Origin: Acidobacteriota bacterium | Lineage (GTDB): Bacteria > Acidobacteriota > Terriglobia > Acidiferrales > UBA7541 | Reading direction: 5' to 3' | NCBI GenBank assembly: GCA_003224085.1 | Contig: QHYK01000051.1 | Coordinates: forward strand, 1-64,000 | DNA length: 64,000 nucleotides | Shown here: piece after piece, positions 46,072 to 54,068 of the stretch | Layout: the number at the start of each line of letters is the position of its first letter | Position numbering within the stretch: position 1 is the first letter of the stretch | Notes under the pieces: generated by a model | Seen by the model: only the letters and a program-made list of their open reading frames with translations | What the model was told of the DNA's origin: nothing | Database searches by the model: none | Made by a program: the position numbers and the translations under genes

Positions 46072-47226
46072 TTACGAAGCTAAGGCGGCTTGAAGCATTG
46101 CCCTGGCGTATCCCACATTGAAGGCCAGCGCAGCGTAGCCGCCGCCACCGGGGTAGTAGGGCTTGAAGTCCGGGCGCTCGCGGTCATAGTCGATGGCGCG
46201 AGGATGCTCGGGGTAAACGAGCCGCGAATATTTTTGACGCACTAATTCTTTCATCATCAAAAACATGTCGTTCACGCCTTCGTCGATGAAGACTTCGGTG
46301 TATTTTTCGTTAGGCCGCTCGACGCAAACGTTGCGGTAGTGCACGTGATTGATGACGTCCCTGCTTCCAAAATAGCGGCAAACGTCCACGGGGTCGTGGC
46401 CCATCTCGCGGGTCACGCCGCAGTCGAAGGTAATGCCGTTGCATTTGCTCGGGACAATGTTGATTAGGCGCTTCCAACCTTCAACGCCTCCCATAATCTG
46501 CTGCGATCCGCGACTCAATGGCGCCGGTGGATCGTTGGGGTGGAGAGCCAAACGCACTCCGGCCTGTTCGGCGACGGGAACCACCGCCTGGAGAAAGTAG
46601 GTGATGTTGCTCCACATTTCTTCGAGGTTGTGCGCGCCTTCTTCGGGGAGAGGAAGGAGGTTTTTCACTCGATCGTAATCGAAAGACGTAAGACCGGAAC
46701 CACCCCTTCCGATTTCGGCATAGTAGCCTTCGACCAGGCGGTGGGCATAAAAATTGTATTCGATAACGGGCAGTCCGACTTTTCCAGCGACGCGAATGGA
46801 TTCGCGAACCTTATCAATCTCCTCGTCGCGTCCGGGTCTGCCATAGAGCGTTTTGGGGAAACCCGCGATCATCATATTGCCCAGAGTGAGCCCCCCCGCC
46901 TTGAGCCTGTCCATAAACGCGCGCAGGTCGTCTTCTTGCCAAGGAATGGGAGGACCACCCGTTAGAACGTCATTGACGCCAAGTTGCTTGACGCGGCGGA
47001 TCGCCGAGTCGTCTACGCTTGCCGCGAAAGCTTGTGAGCTGGCCCTGAAAATCTCGATGGCAATTTTGGGAACGCCAGCAGTGCTGGCGATGTCCCGCGC
47101 GCCTATGGCGAAGCTCACACCTGAATTGCCGCGGATCGAGGCCGACAAGGCTGTGGCACCCACCGCTTGAAGCATCTTCCTGCGAGAAAAGTCGGATTTA
47201 GTCAATTGGACCTCCTTCCGCTTCAT
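46072..47226 (-). CDS. Mannonate dehydratase (UxuA)-like protein with apparent Tat signal
   Basis: 384 residues from the ATG at 47226. The N terminus carries SRRKMLQ at residues 14-20, a twin-arginine pattern followed by a weakly hydrophobic stretch (AVGATALSAS), as in Tat substrates. The body is a xylose-isomerase-like TIM barrel. Residues expected for UxuA metal binding are present: VRLALHPNDPP (His229), FDCG (Cys269) and NHVHYRNV (His296). UxuA normally dehydrates D-mannonate in the cytoplasm in hexuronate catabolism; an exported version is unexpected, so it may be a related sugar isomerase or epimerase. It lies upstream of a mannanase-like gene on the other strand. Confidence 0.7.
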   Translation of the reverse strand: MKRKEVQLTKSDFSRRKMLQAVGATALSASIRGNSGVSFAIGARDIASTAGVPKIAIEIFRASSQAFAASVDDSAIRRVKQLGVNDVLTGGPPIPWQEDDLRAFMDRLKAGGLTLGNMMIAGFPKTLYGRPGRDEEIDKVRESIRVAGKVGLPVIEYNFYAHRLVEGYYAEIGRGGSGLTSFDYDRVKNLLPLPEEGAHNLEEMWSNITYFLQAVVPVAEQAGVRLALHPNDPPAPLSRGSQQIMGGVEGWKRLINIVPSKCNGITFDCGVTREMGHDPVDVCRYFGSRDVINHVHYRNVCVERPNEKYTEVFIDEGVNDMFLMMKELVRQKYSRLVYPEHPRAIDYDRERPDFKPYYPGGGGYAALAFNVGYARAMLQAALAS

Positions 47227-47393
47227 GAATGCTCCCGAAGCAAACACCCAGTTCCTCTGAAAGTTCCCTTTGGAGCCGACAAAACTGACCGCATCCGCGA
47301 CATCTTAATAAGCCTTCTCAACAGACGCTAGCCCGCTGACAGCGAAGGAGTTTAGATCTATGATTAGCGACCGATATGTTCCCGAGGTTGGGC

Positions 47394-47413
47394 TGCAACC
47401 TACATTCCGCAGT
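47394..47413 (+). repeat. Left terminal inverted repeat of IS1634-type element
   Basis: TGCAACCTACATTCCGCAGT; its reverse complement matches the right end in 19 of 20 positions. Weaker similarity continues about 15 bases inward (GGCGG). Confidence 0.85.
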
Positions 47414-47442
47414 AGAAGGCGGCAGATTTCCTGGCATTGGGT

Positions 47443-49074
47443 CTACGTATAGGCAGCCGTCGATATCGCGAGAAGGCTCAAGATCTGTTTTTGAATGGGA
47501 GTGAGAGGGTCGGAGAAGGTCTGCACGAGTTCGCCCTTCTGGGAGAGCAGAAGATGGCGGGCGCAAGAGCTGAAGACACGGACGATTTGCTGGATGGTGG
47601 GCGAGGGCGAGGGCCTTTCCTCAGGGAGGATTTCAATGTGCGCTAGGCCCTGTGCACGCATGGCGTTGCGCAGTTGCCGCTCCAGCAGGGCAGAGACGAG
47701 TTGGGCCAAAAAATAGACGAACATCAGGGCCTCAATGCGCTCGTTCTTTTTCAGGAAGATGGGGGCGACCTGTAGGACGGATTTCAGCAGGGCATGGCGC
47801 TTTTCCAGTTGGGGTTGATACTTGTAGGCGCGGAGTACGGCCAAGGCATTCAGGCTCGTATTGGTAGCCAGCGGGAAAATCCCGTCCATGTGCTCGGATT
47901 TCGAGATGGCCTCCTCATCGCGCGAGTAGTGGATGTGCGGCACCTGGCGCACCATTCTGCGATACAACGTGTTGGCCGAAGAACGACCGCGCTTGATTTG
48001 ACGGAATTGCTCGACCGACTCCCAAGTGACTTCGACGCGCACCCAAGGTTTCACCGCAAAGTGCTCCAGGATCTCCTCCACCTTCCGGCGCACGGCTTTG
48101 TCGGTCTTGGGCCTTTTCTTGCGGGCTGGGTCGGCCAGGCCCCCTAACTGCCCCAGGGCCGCGGCGATCTTTTCCTCCCGTTCCTGTCGGTCCCGGCGAG
48201 CTTTTTCGCTCGATCGGAACCAGTACACCCGGAAGCCTTCGCGCATCTGATACAGCCCCGTGGCCGCTTCGTACAAATCGATGCGCCTATGCTTCCGGCT
48301 GGATCGCTTGGCCCACACTTTCTCCCAGCGAACGAAGGAGGCTTCGACCTTGCTTTGGAACTCGTCGACCTCGCCTCGCGTGCGTGGCACAACGGTGATA
48401 AACCGGCCCTGACTCCGATCGATGTTGAGCAGCGTCTCGCTGACGCAGAGTTTCGAGTCGGCTACGTACAAGAAATCGGAACAGCCCAGGAGCCCACGCA
48501 GCATCTGCCAATTTTGCCAGTGCAGGGTGTCATCGGTGCGGTTGCCATCGTGCGCTTTAAAGAGCAAGGGGATGGCGCCATCCTGCGTCACGGAAAGCTC
48601 GTACACCAGCTGGAGGAGGTCCGGACGGTGATCCTTGCTGTAGCCCCGGCGGAGCTGCACCGCTCTCCGCTGCTGTCCCGTGTAGGCCCCGCTGAGCTTG
48701 ACCGAAGTTGTGTCCTGGTGGATCTGGCTTACATCCAGCTGATACGCTTGGACCGAAGCGAGCACCACGCGGGTCAGCAGGCTGGCGCGATCGACCTCGA
48801 AGAGACAGTCCAGAGCCCGGGCCAGCACATCGTCACTGTAGTTTCCGCCGTACACCAGGGCCGGATCATAGGGAGCCGCCCACTCACGGATGGCATAGAG
48901 CGCATTGCGTTCGAGCACGATATTTTTAAGTAGCAGAAGGAGGGCCCGGGCGTAGGGGGCGCGTCGGGTGGCCTCGGTGATATGCTCAGGGAGGCCGATG
49001 CGTTCGATGAATCGATCGAGGATGGGAAGGGGACCCAGGACTTGGCGAACCAGACGAAAGGGCTCCTCTTGCAT
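47443..49074 (-). CDS. IS1634-family transposase
   Basis: 543 residues. The N-terminal region (LDRFIERIGLPEHITEATRR...ARALLLLLKNIVLERNALYAIREWA) resembles DUF4277, as in IS1634/ISSod-type transposases. DDE residues seen are Asp121 in HQDTTSVKLSG, Asp206 in VADSKLC, and probably the Glu of QPQLEKRH near residue 424. The middle is rich in Arg and Lys (DNA binding). Complete, with stop just inside the left inverted repeat. A cut-and-paste type transposase; divergent partner gene upstream. Confidence 0.92.
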   Translation of the reverse strand: MQEEPFRLVRQVLGPLPILDRFIERIGLPEHITEATRRAPYARALLLLLKNIVLERNALYAIREWAAPYDPALVYGGNYSDDVLARALDCLFEVDRASLLTRVVLASVQAYQLDVSQIHQDTTSVKLSGAYTGQQRRAVQLRRGYSKDHRPDLLQLVYELSVTQDGAIPLLFKAHDGNRTDDTLHWQNWQMLRGLLGCSDFLYVADSKLCVSETLLNIDRSQGRFITVVPRTRGEVDEFQSKVEASFVRWEKVWAKRSSRKHRRIDLYEAATGLYQMREGFRVYWFRSSEKARRDRQEREEKIAAALGQLGGLADPARKKRPKTDKAVRRKVEEILEHFAVKPWVRVEVTWESVEQFRQIKRGRSSANTLYRRMVRQVPHIHYSRDEEAISKSEHMDGIFPLATNTSLNALAVLRAYKYQPQLEKRHALLKSVLQVAPIFLKKNERIEALMFVYFLAQLVSALLERQLRNAMRAQGLAHIEILPEERPSPSPTIQQIVRVFSSCARHLLLSQKGELVQTFSDPLTPIQKQILSLLAISTAAYT

Positions 49075-49082
49075 GGAGCTCT

Positions 49083-49108
49083 ATCCTAATGTATATTGGT
49101 ATTAGGAT
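49083..49108. promoter_or_regulatory. Inverted repeat between transposase and DUF6788-like gene
   Basis: ATCCTAAT (49083-49090) and ATTAGGAT (49101-49108) form an exact 8-bp inverted repeat with a 10-base gap in the 15-30 bp region that separates the two divergent starts. A candidate operator or promoter control site for the element. Confidence 0.45.
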
Positions 49109-49421
49109 GTCAAGAACAAAAGCAACCCCGAAGATAAAAATCACCATCGTGGCGGAGGGCCCGATTCTGCCGGGCTCGGTGTCCACGGCCAGGAGTCAAT
49201 GCGGCAAGCCCAACTGCGCCTGCAAGGCCAGCCCGCCCAAGCTCCACGGCACCTATTATCGATGGACGGGGTTCGTGGAGGGAAAACGAACGACCAAGAC
49301 CATCAGTAAAGGGACGGCCGAAGAATGCGAGCGCCGGATCAAAAACTATCGAGCCCTGCAGAGCAAACTCGATCGCCTCGTGGAATCCGCGCTGGCAGAG
49401 GCACCCTGGAAGGAGTCATGA
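49107..49421 (+). CDS. DUF6788-like small protein of the insertion element
   Basis: 104 residues from the ATG at 49107; an ATG at 49089 is also possible. It has GSVSTARSQCGKPNCACKASPPKLHGTYYRWT, with the CGKxxCxC pattern of possible zinc-binding cysteines, and then charged helices (ECERRIKNYRALQSKLDRLVESALAE). Such genes are commonly carried by IS1634-type elements, in my recollection, as DUF6788. It may regulate or assist the transposase; function unproven. Confidence 0.7.
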   Translation: MSRTKATPKIKITIVAEGPILPGSVSTARSQCGKPNCACKASPPKLHGTYYRWTGFVEGKRTTKTISKGTAEECERRIKNYRALQSKLDRLVESALAEAPWKES

Positions 49422-49476
49422 GTATGCTATCTTGCTGAAATCAGGCTGGATCTCACCGGAAAACTTGCCCGCCTCA

Positions 49477-49496
49477 ACTGCGGAATGTAGGCTGCA
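49477..49496 (-). repeat. Right terminal inverted repeat of IS1634-type element
   Basis: Minus-strand reading TGCAGCCTACATTCCGCAGT, one mismatch to the left end. The element stops at the TGCA; flanking bases do not pair. Confidence 0.85.
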
Positions 49497-49653
49497 AAGG
49501 CAAGCAGCTTTGATCACCCGATGATCTGCGAGACGCATAATTCGGCTCTCCTCCGCTCCGGCTATTGAACCGATTGTCCGGCCGGCCCAGCGGCTCAATT
49601 CGCCCTGCCGCAAACTCGCGGATCGTTCGCCTGCAGAGAAAGGACTCTCGCAC

Positions 49654-51726
49654 ATGTGCACGCGTTCGTCTCTCAATTTCATTGCGGCTATACTCCTGCT
49701 CGGATTCCATGCTCGCGCAACCGCAGCGCAACAGCTCCAGATTCAGGACGAAGTGGATGCAAAGGGGCGCCACTTTGTTCATCGCAGCGGTCGTGAACTC
49801 TTCCATGGTGGCCGCCCTTTCCGCGTCGCTGGGTCCAACAACTACTATCCCATGTACGTGTCCCAGTTTATGGTCGACGCCCTTCTGAATAAGGCCGCGG
49901 CCAGCAGCTTCAACGTCTTCCGATTCTGGGGTTTCCTCGATATCGGCAATCAGGATGGCTCCAATTCCGTCGACGGCACCGGAAAACACAACGGCGTCTA
50001 TTTTCATTTCTGGAATGGCACAGCTCCCGACTTTAACGATGGCCCCACTGGCCTTCAGCATCTCGACTACGTCATTTCTAAAGCGGGCCAGTTAGATTTG
50101 AAGGTGATCATTCCCTTCGTCAACAACTGGAAAGACTTTGGCGGTATGGATCAATATGTGCGCTGGAAGGGAGGCCAGTTCCATGATGACTTCTACACTG
50201 ACTTGACCATTCGTCAGTGGTACAAGGACTGGATCTTCCACGTGCTCAATCACACCAACTTCTACACCGGCATCAAATACAAAGATGACGCCGCCATCAT
50301 GGTTTGGGAATTGGCCAACGAGCCGCGCTGCGGCGGTTCCGGAGTTTATCCGCGTTCAGCCGGCTGTAACACTAAGACCTTGCTTGCTTGGGCCGACGAT
50401 GTCAGTAAGTTCATCAAAACGATGGACACAAAACACTTGGTCGCCAGCGGCGATGAAGGCTTCTTCTGCAACGATCCGGCCTCTTCCGATTTCACCGTAA
50501 ATTGCAGCCAGGGTGTGGACGCGATAGCTCTCGCGAATCTCGACGCCATGGATACCGTGTCATTTCATCTGTACCCCGATTTCTGGAAGGGGTTCCTCTC
50601 GATTCCGGAACGCGCGGCTTTCGGCAGGCAATGGATCGAACAGCACATTCGCGCCGCCCGGCAGATCCGTGAGCGGGCAATCCTCGGCGAATTTGGCTGG
50701 CTGGATCAAGCCACGCGCAATCCAACTTATAAAAGCTGGACCGATGAGATTCTCGAGGAACGTGGCGCGGGAGCGCTGTATTGGCTCTTGTCCGACAAAC
50801 AGGATAATGGCTCGCTTTATCCCGATTTTGATGGCTTTACCGTCTATTGCCCTGCTCCGGTTTGCATGGCCTTTACGAACTTTGCCAGGCGCGCGCAAGA
50901 CCTCGAGCCGGTTAGCTCCAATCCCGTCGCCGATGACGACCGGGCCACGACCGCCAACGACACTCCGGTAACTCTGAACGTTACCGCCAATGACATCACC
51001 TATCAGAATGTTCCGCTCGACCTCGATTCCGTAGACCTGGATCCGACGACTCCCGGTCAACAAACGCAGTTCACAACACAGTTCGGCACCTATTTGGTGC
51101 AGCCCGATGGAAACGTAACCTTCACGCCAGCCTCGCCATGCGTTTCCGGCACGATCGCCACAACGTATATAGATATGGACATGAAAGGCCGCATCTCCAA
51201 CCCGGCAAATATCATCGTCACCGTTCAGGGCATCCCGGGCGAGCTTTACAATTTCGAAGATGGCACGGACACCTGGACGGCCGCCAGTTTCAATCCCAAC
51301 GCGGGCACAACGTCGCAAAGCGCCTTGTTCGCTACCCACTGCACTCACAGCTTGCAGATCACCGCGACCGCAAACGGCGGCTGGTTTGGTCCCGACCTCT
51401 CTACGCCTCCGCTTCCCGTTCCTCTGGCCAACGTTCATCAAATTCTGTTGGATGTCACGACCACCACGACCGGAACATCGCAATCGGTCGCCGTTCAAGT
51501 GGGTAGCGATTTCCACTGGTGCCAAACCAATTTCGGCCTCATCAATCCCAACACCAGCACAACCGTAACGGTTGATCTGATGGCGCTGTTCCAGTCCACC
51601 TCGGCTTGCCTTGGTTCCCTGCCGAAGGACCTCAGCGCTTTGCGAGCTTTATGGGTGTTCTTCAATACGGGTGGCAGCGGTATGCCCAGCGCCGAATTTT
51701 ACGTGGACAACGTCCGGACACAGTAA
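49654..51726 (+). CDS. GH5-family beta-mannanase-like glycosidase with C-terminal carbohydrate-binding region
   Basis: 690 residues from an ATG with AAAGGA about 14 bases upstream. Signal peptide NFIAAILLLGFHARATAAQ. The (beta/alpha)8 domain carries NVFRFWGF, VWELANEPRC (acid/base Glu223) and AILGEFGWL (nucleophile Glu346), with HLYPDFW between, as in GH5 endo-beta-1,4-mannanases. Residues 435-530 look like an Ig/cadherin-like spacer (VADDDRATTANDTPVTLNVTANDI), and 535-690 (YNFEDGTDTWTAAS...) look like a CBM27/CBM35-like mannan-binding module. It would cut mannan or glucomannan outside the cell. The IS1634-type element lies 157 bp upstream. Specificity not provable here. Confidence 0.85.
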   Translation: MCTRSSLNFIAAILLLGFHARATAAQQLQIQDEVDAKGRHFVHRSGRELFHGGRPFRVAGSNNYYPMYVSQFMVDALLNKAAASSFNVFRFWGFLDIGNQDGSNSVDGTGKHNGVYFHFWNGTAPDFNDGPTGLQHLDYVISKAGQLDLKVIIPFVNNWKDFGGMDQYVRWKGGQFHDDFYTDLTIRQWYKDWIFHVLNHTNFYTGIKYKDDAAIMVWELANEPRCGGSGVYPRSAGCNTKTLLAWADDVSKFIKTMDTKHLVASGDEGFFCNDPASSDFTVNCSQGVDAIALANLDAMDTVSFHLYPDFWKGFLSIPERAAFGRQWIEQHIRAARQIRERAILGEFGWLDQATRNPTYKSWTDEILEERGAGALYWLLSDKQDNGSLYPDFDGFTVYCPAPVCMAFTNFARRAQDLEPVSSNPVADDDRATTANDTPVTLNVTANDITYQNVPLDLDSVDLDPTTPGQQTQFTTQFGTYLVQPDGNVTFTPASPCVSGTIATTYIDMDMKGRISNPANIIVTVQGIPGELYNFEDGTDTWTAASFNPNAGTTSQSALFATHCTHSLQITATANGGWFGPDLSTPPLPVPLANVHQILLDVTTTTTGTSQSVAVQVGSDFHWCQTNFGLINPNTSTTVTVDLMALFQSTSACLGSLPKDLSALRALWVFFNTGGSGMPSAEFYVDNVRTQ

Positions 51727-51895
51727 GCCCCTTCTCGAATGCAAAACTGCGGACAAACGAAGAGAAATGTTTCCGGACCCTGCCGTATTTTTGTAGAGGA
51801 CGATCTGGAAGAAATCGGGCTTGCACAAACCTCCGCGCGACGCTCGAGAGCTGTGCCGCTCGTTGGTCGTTGCGGGCAGCGTCAATTAGGTAAGC

Positions 51896-52051
51896 TCATT
51901 TGGGTGCAACAACGCCCACGACACGGTCCACCGCATTGCGCCGGTCTTCAGCGATCACGTGCGAATACATCACGAGCTTGACACGCGGATCACCGTGCGT
52001 GCGATTGCTCCGCACAACATTGGGCATGGCCCCGGTATGCAAGTAGGGCAT
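51896..52051 (-). pseudogene. C-terminal fragment of a tyrosine recombinase
   Basis: On the minus strand an open frame ends at TGA 51896 and reads THGDPRVKLVMYSHVIAEDR then RNAVDRVVGVVAPK. This matches the end of phage-type integrases, including the catalytic Tyr of the YSHV motif, as in (G/T)HxDPxxTMxYSH. No catalytic Arg or His box is seen upstream, so it is truncated. The 375-bp gap otherwise holds no gene that I can see. Confidence 0.5.
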
Positions 52052-52102
52052 AAGTTTTTGGCAGAACCTCCTCGCTTGATAAAAATTGTATTTGCCAGAG
52101 TT

Positions 52103-53950
52103 TCAGCCACCGATGCGCTGGTATAAATGGTAAGGCTCGTCGGCGATGCGAGCGAAGGGACGAAATGTCAACTTTCCAGCATCGGCCGTCACGACGAAAT
52201 CATCCGAGTCGGCCGCCAAAGGACTGGCAGCTAAGAATTGCGCTCGCGTCAAGCGGGCCGGCAACTCACCCGTGCCGAAGAGGGAGAGCGGTCCGTGCAT
52301 CAGGGCTACCAGATCTGCGTTCTGCGCATCGACCGCTTCGAGGCGCCACGGCATACCAATCTCAAACTCCAGGTGATCACCGTTTTTCCAGGTTCGTGTG
52401 ACCGCGAAGAATTTTCCAGGCGTCGGGTCGCCCTCCGCGCGCTTGCCGTTGACTGAGATGCGCGTCTTGGCATCGGCCCAAGCCGGCACTCGAAGATAAA
52501 CGGTAAAGGTTTCGGGCCGAGGGAGTTGAAAACGAAGCTCCGCCGTATTCAGTCTCGGATATTGCGTGGTCTGCGTCAGACTGCAGTGGCTGCCGTTTTG
52601 GGTCCAGGTTAGTTTCGACGGGAGAAACAAATTGACGTAGATTCCATCCTTGCCCTGGTAGTAAGAGCTGATTCCGTAGTCCGCTGCTAGCTGCGGGAAC
52701 GTGCCCGAACAGCAGGGCCATTTGTCCTTGTAATAGACCTTCTTTGCCGCGTCCAAGTTGTAATCCGAATAGTAAAAACTGGTGCCGTCCGGAAGGATTG
52801 GCTTTGCGCCGGCAATGGTATTGTAGAGCACGCGCTCCAGGCTGTCGCCATAGCGAGAGTCCTCCGTCACGCGCAGCAAGTAACGCGTGATTTTGAAATG
52901 TCCGTAGGCGCCGCAAGGAGTTTCAAAGCTTGCATGCGTGGTGCCCAGGCTGGCGGCCAAGTGTCCCTTGCCCGGTTCCACAAATGCTTCGTTGGGGCCC
53001 CACCCTCCCGTCGCGTAGCTTTGTTCCTGCACCATGCGAAGGCCATTGGCCGCGGCGCGCAGATACTTTTCGTCGCCGAGCATGAGATAGGCCTGCATCG
53101 CAGAGCTAAGCGTGTTGACGTGGCTATAAGCATGTTTGCCGGGTAGCGCATTCCTGTTTTCTGCCAGCGCGTCGTAGTATTCGTGGTAGATGAAGCGTTT
53201 TCCGAGATCGAAGTAACGCTTGTCGCCACTGCGCTGATAGGCCAGAAAGAAGTTCTCAGGAAGCGTGTAAGTTTCGTCCCAGGTATAGGAGATATCCTGG
53301 TGTGGCCGCGCCTCCTGTTCCGCGCGACTCAAAGCTTTCTCGGGGAGATGCGGCAGCACCGCCTCCGTTGCCCGCCTGAGCACTTCCAGAGCGATTGGAT
53401 CCTTGGCGAATTCATGCGCATCGATCAAGCCACAGCAGGTTTTGTCAAACGTATAGCCCGGCAGCCGGTAATCAACGTAGAACTTTCCGCTGGGTTCCAC
53501 CGTCTCAGCGAACCCGCGCACCAAGCGATGAACTTTCGCCTGCGTTGGCTTTGAGCCCGTAACGGCGTAAGCGCGCGCCAACCCCGACAAATACTGGCCA
53601 AAGCTGTGGCCGGGAATGAATCCGTGAAAATTGTTCTCGGGGTTGAAATCGTCAGCATTGTCGTACCAGCCGCCGAGATCCGGCCCCGGGGCAGGCATTC
53701 CTTGGCGCTGGCGAAATGGCTTGAGAAGGCCATCCTCATCGAGATGGAGAAACACTTGATGATTTTGCTCAAACTGAGTGCGGAAATGACGGTCAAGAAG
53801 CTGTACGCTGGAATAGGGAAAAGTGGAAAGCGGAGGCGAAATCGCAGCGATAGCGCTCTTCGCCCCAATGGGCACCGAGCGGGTGATCCACGCGCCCGCC
53901 GCCGAAATCATGGCGGTCTTTGCAAACTGACGCCTGGTTGTACGTCTCAT
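52103..53950 (-). CDS. GH127-like beta-L-arabinofuranosidase, Tat-exported
   Basis: 615 residues from the ATG at 53950, with AAAGGAG about 8 bases upstream. A Tat signal (TTRRQFAKTAMISAAGAWI) precedes an (alpha/alpha)-barrel of the GH127/DUF1680 type. The metal/nucleophile site has Cys413-Cys414 (WPCCSGTF). The Glu that normally precedes Cys by two residues (ExC) is here ETPC (Glu343, Cys346), one residue further apart. The rest is the usual C-terminal beta-sandwich (TFTVYLRVPAWADAKTRISVNGK). Such enzymes remove terminal arabinofuranose from plant polymers. A LacI-type operator covers its promoter (53973-53986). Confidence 0.8.
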   Translation of the reverse strand: MRRTTRRQFAKTAMISAAGAWITRSVPIGAKSAIAAISPPLSTFPYSSVQLLDRHFRTQFEQNHQVFLHLDEDGLLKPFRQRQGMPAPGPDLGGWYDNADDFNPENNFHGFIPGHSFGQYLSGLARAYAVTGSKPTQAKVHRLVRGFAETVEPSGKFYVDYRLPGYTFDKTCCGLIDAHEFAKDPIALEVLRRATEAVLPHLPEKALSRAEQEARPHQDISYTWDETYTLPENFFLAYQRSGDKRYFDLGKRFIYHEYYDALAENRNALPGKHAYSHVNTLSSAMQAYLMLGDEKYLRAAANGLRMVQEQSYATGGWGPNEAFVEPGKGHLAASLGTTHASFETPCGAYGHFKITRYLLRVTEDSRYGDSLERVLYNTIAGAKPILPDGTSFYYSDYNLDAAKKVYYKDKWPCCSGTFPQLAADYGISSYYQGKDGIYVNLFLPSKLTWTQNGSHCSLTQTTQYPRLNTAELRFQLPRPETFTVYLRVPAWADAKTRISVNGKRAEGDPTPGKFFAVTRTWKNGDHLEFEIGMPWRLEAVDAQNADLVALMHGPLSLFGTGELPARLTRAQFLAASPLAADSDDFVVTADAGKLTFRPFARIADEPYHLYQRIGG

Positions 53951-53972
53951 TATCCTCGCTCCTTTCGGGCTT

Positions 53973-54021
53973 TGAAAGCGCTTGCAAGATAATCTATAAC
54001 TCCAAAGAAGTTGCGGAGCAA
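53973..54021 (-). promoter_or_regulatory. Sigma70-type promoter with LacI-family operator before the GH127 gene
   Basis: On minus: TTGCTC (54016-54021), 17-base gap, TATAGA (53993-53998), then TGCAAGCGCTTTCA (53973-53986), which fits the TGNAANCGNTTNCA LacI-family consensus. The operator covers the predicted +1 region, so a repressor there would block transcription. The promoter is inferred from spacing and similarity only. The same operator could also act on the divergent TPR gene at 54069. Confidence 0.6.
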
Positions 54022-54068
54022 GCTGTAATCATCTTTCAGGATGCAGTATTCTCCGCAGAACAGAGCTT

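Larger units (their letters stand above)
47394..49496. mobile_element. IS1634-type insertion sequence
   Basis: A 2.1-kb element with ends 47394 and 49496 that are inverted repeats. It contains a transposase (minus) and a divergent DUF6788-like gene (plus). Flanks are the UxuA-like gene and the mannanase, so it sits in their shared upstream region. No target-site duplication was recognised next to the ends. Both genes are intact, so the element may still be mobile. Confidence 0.85.
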
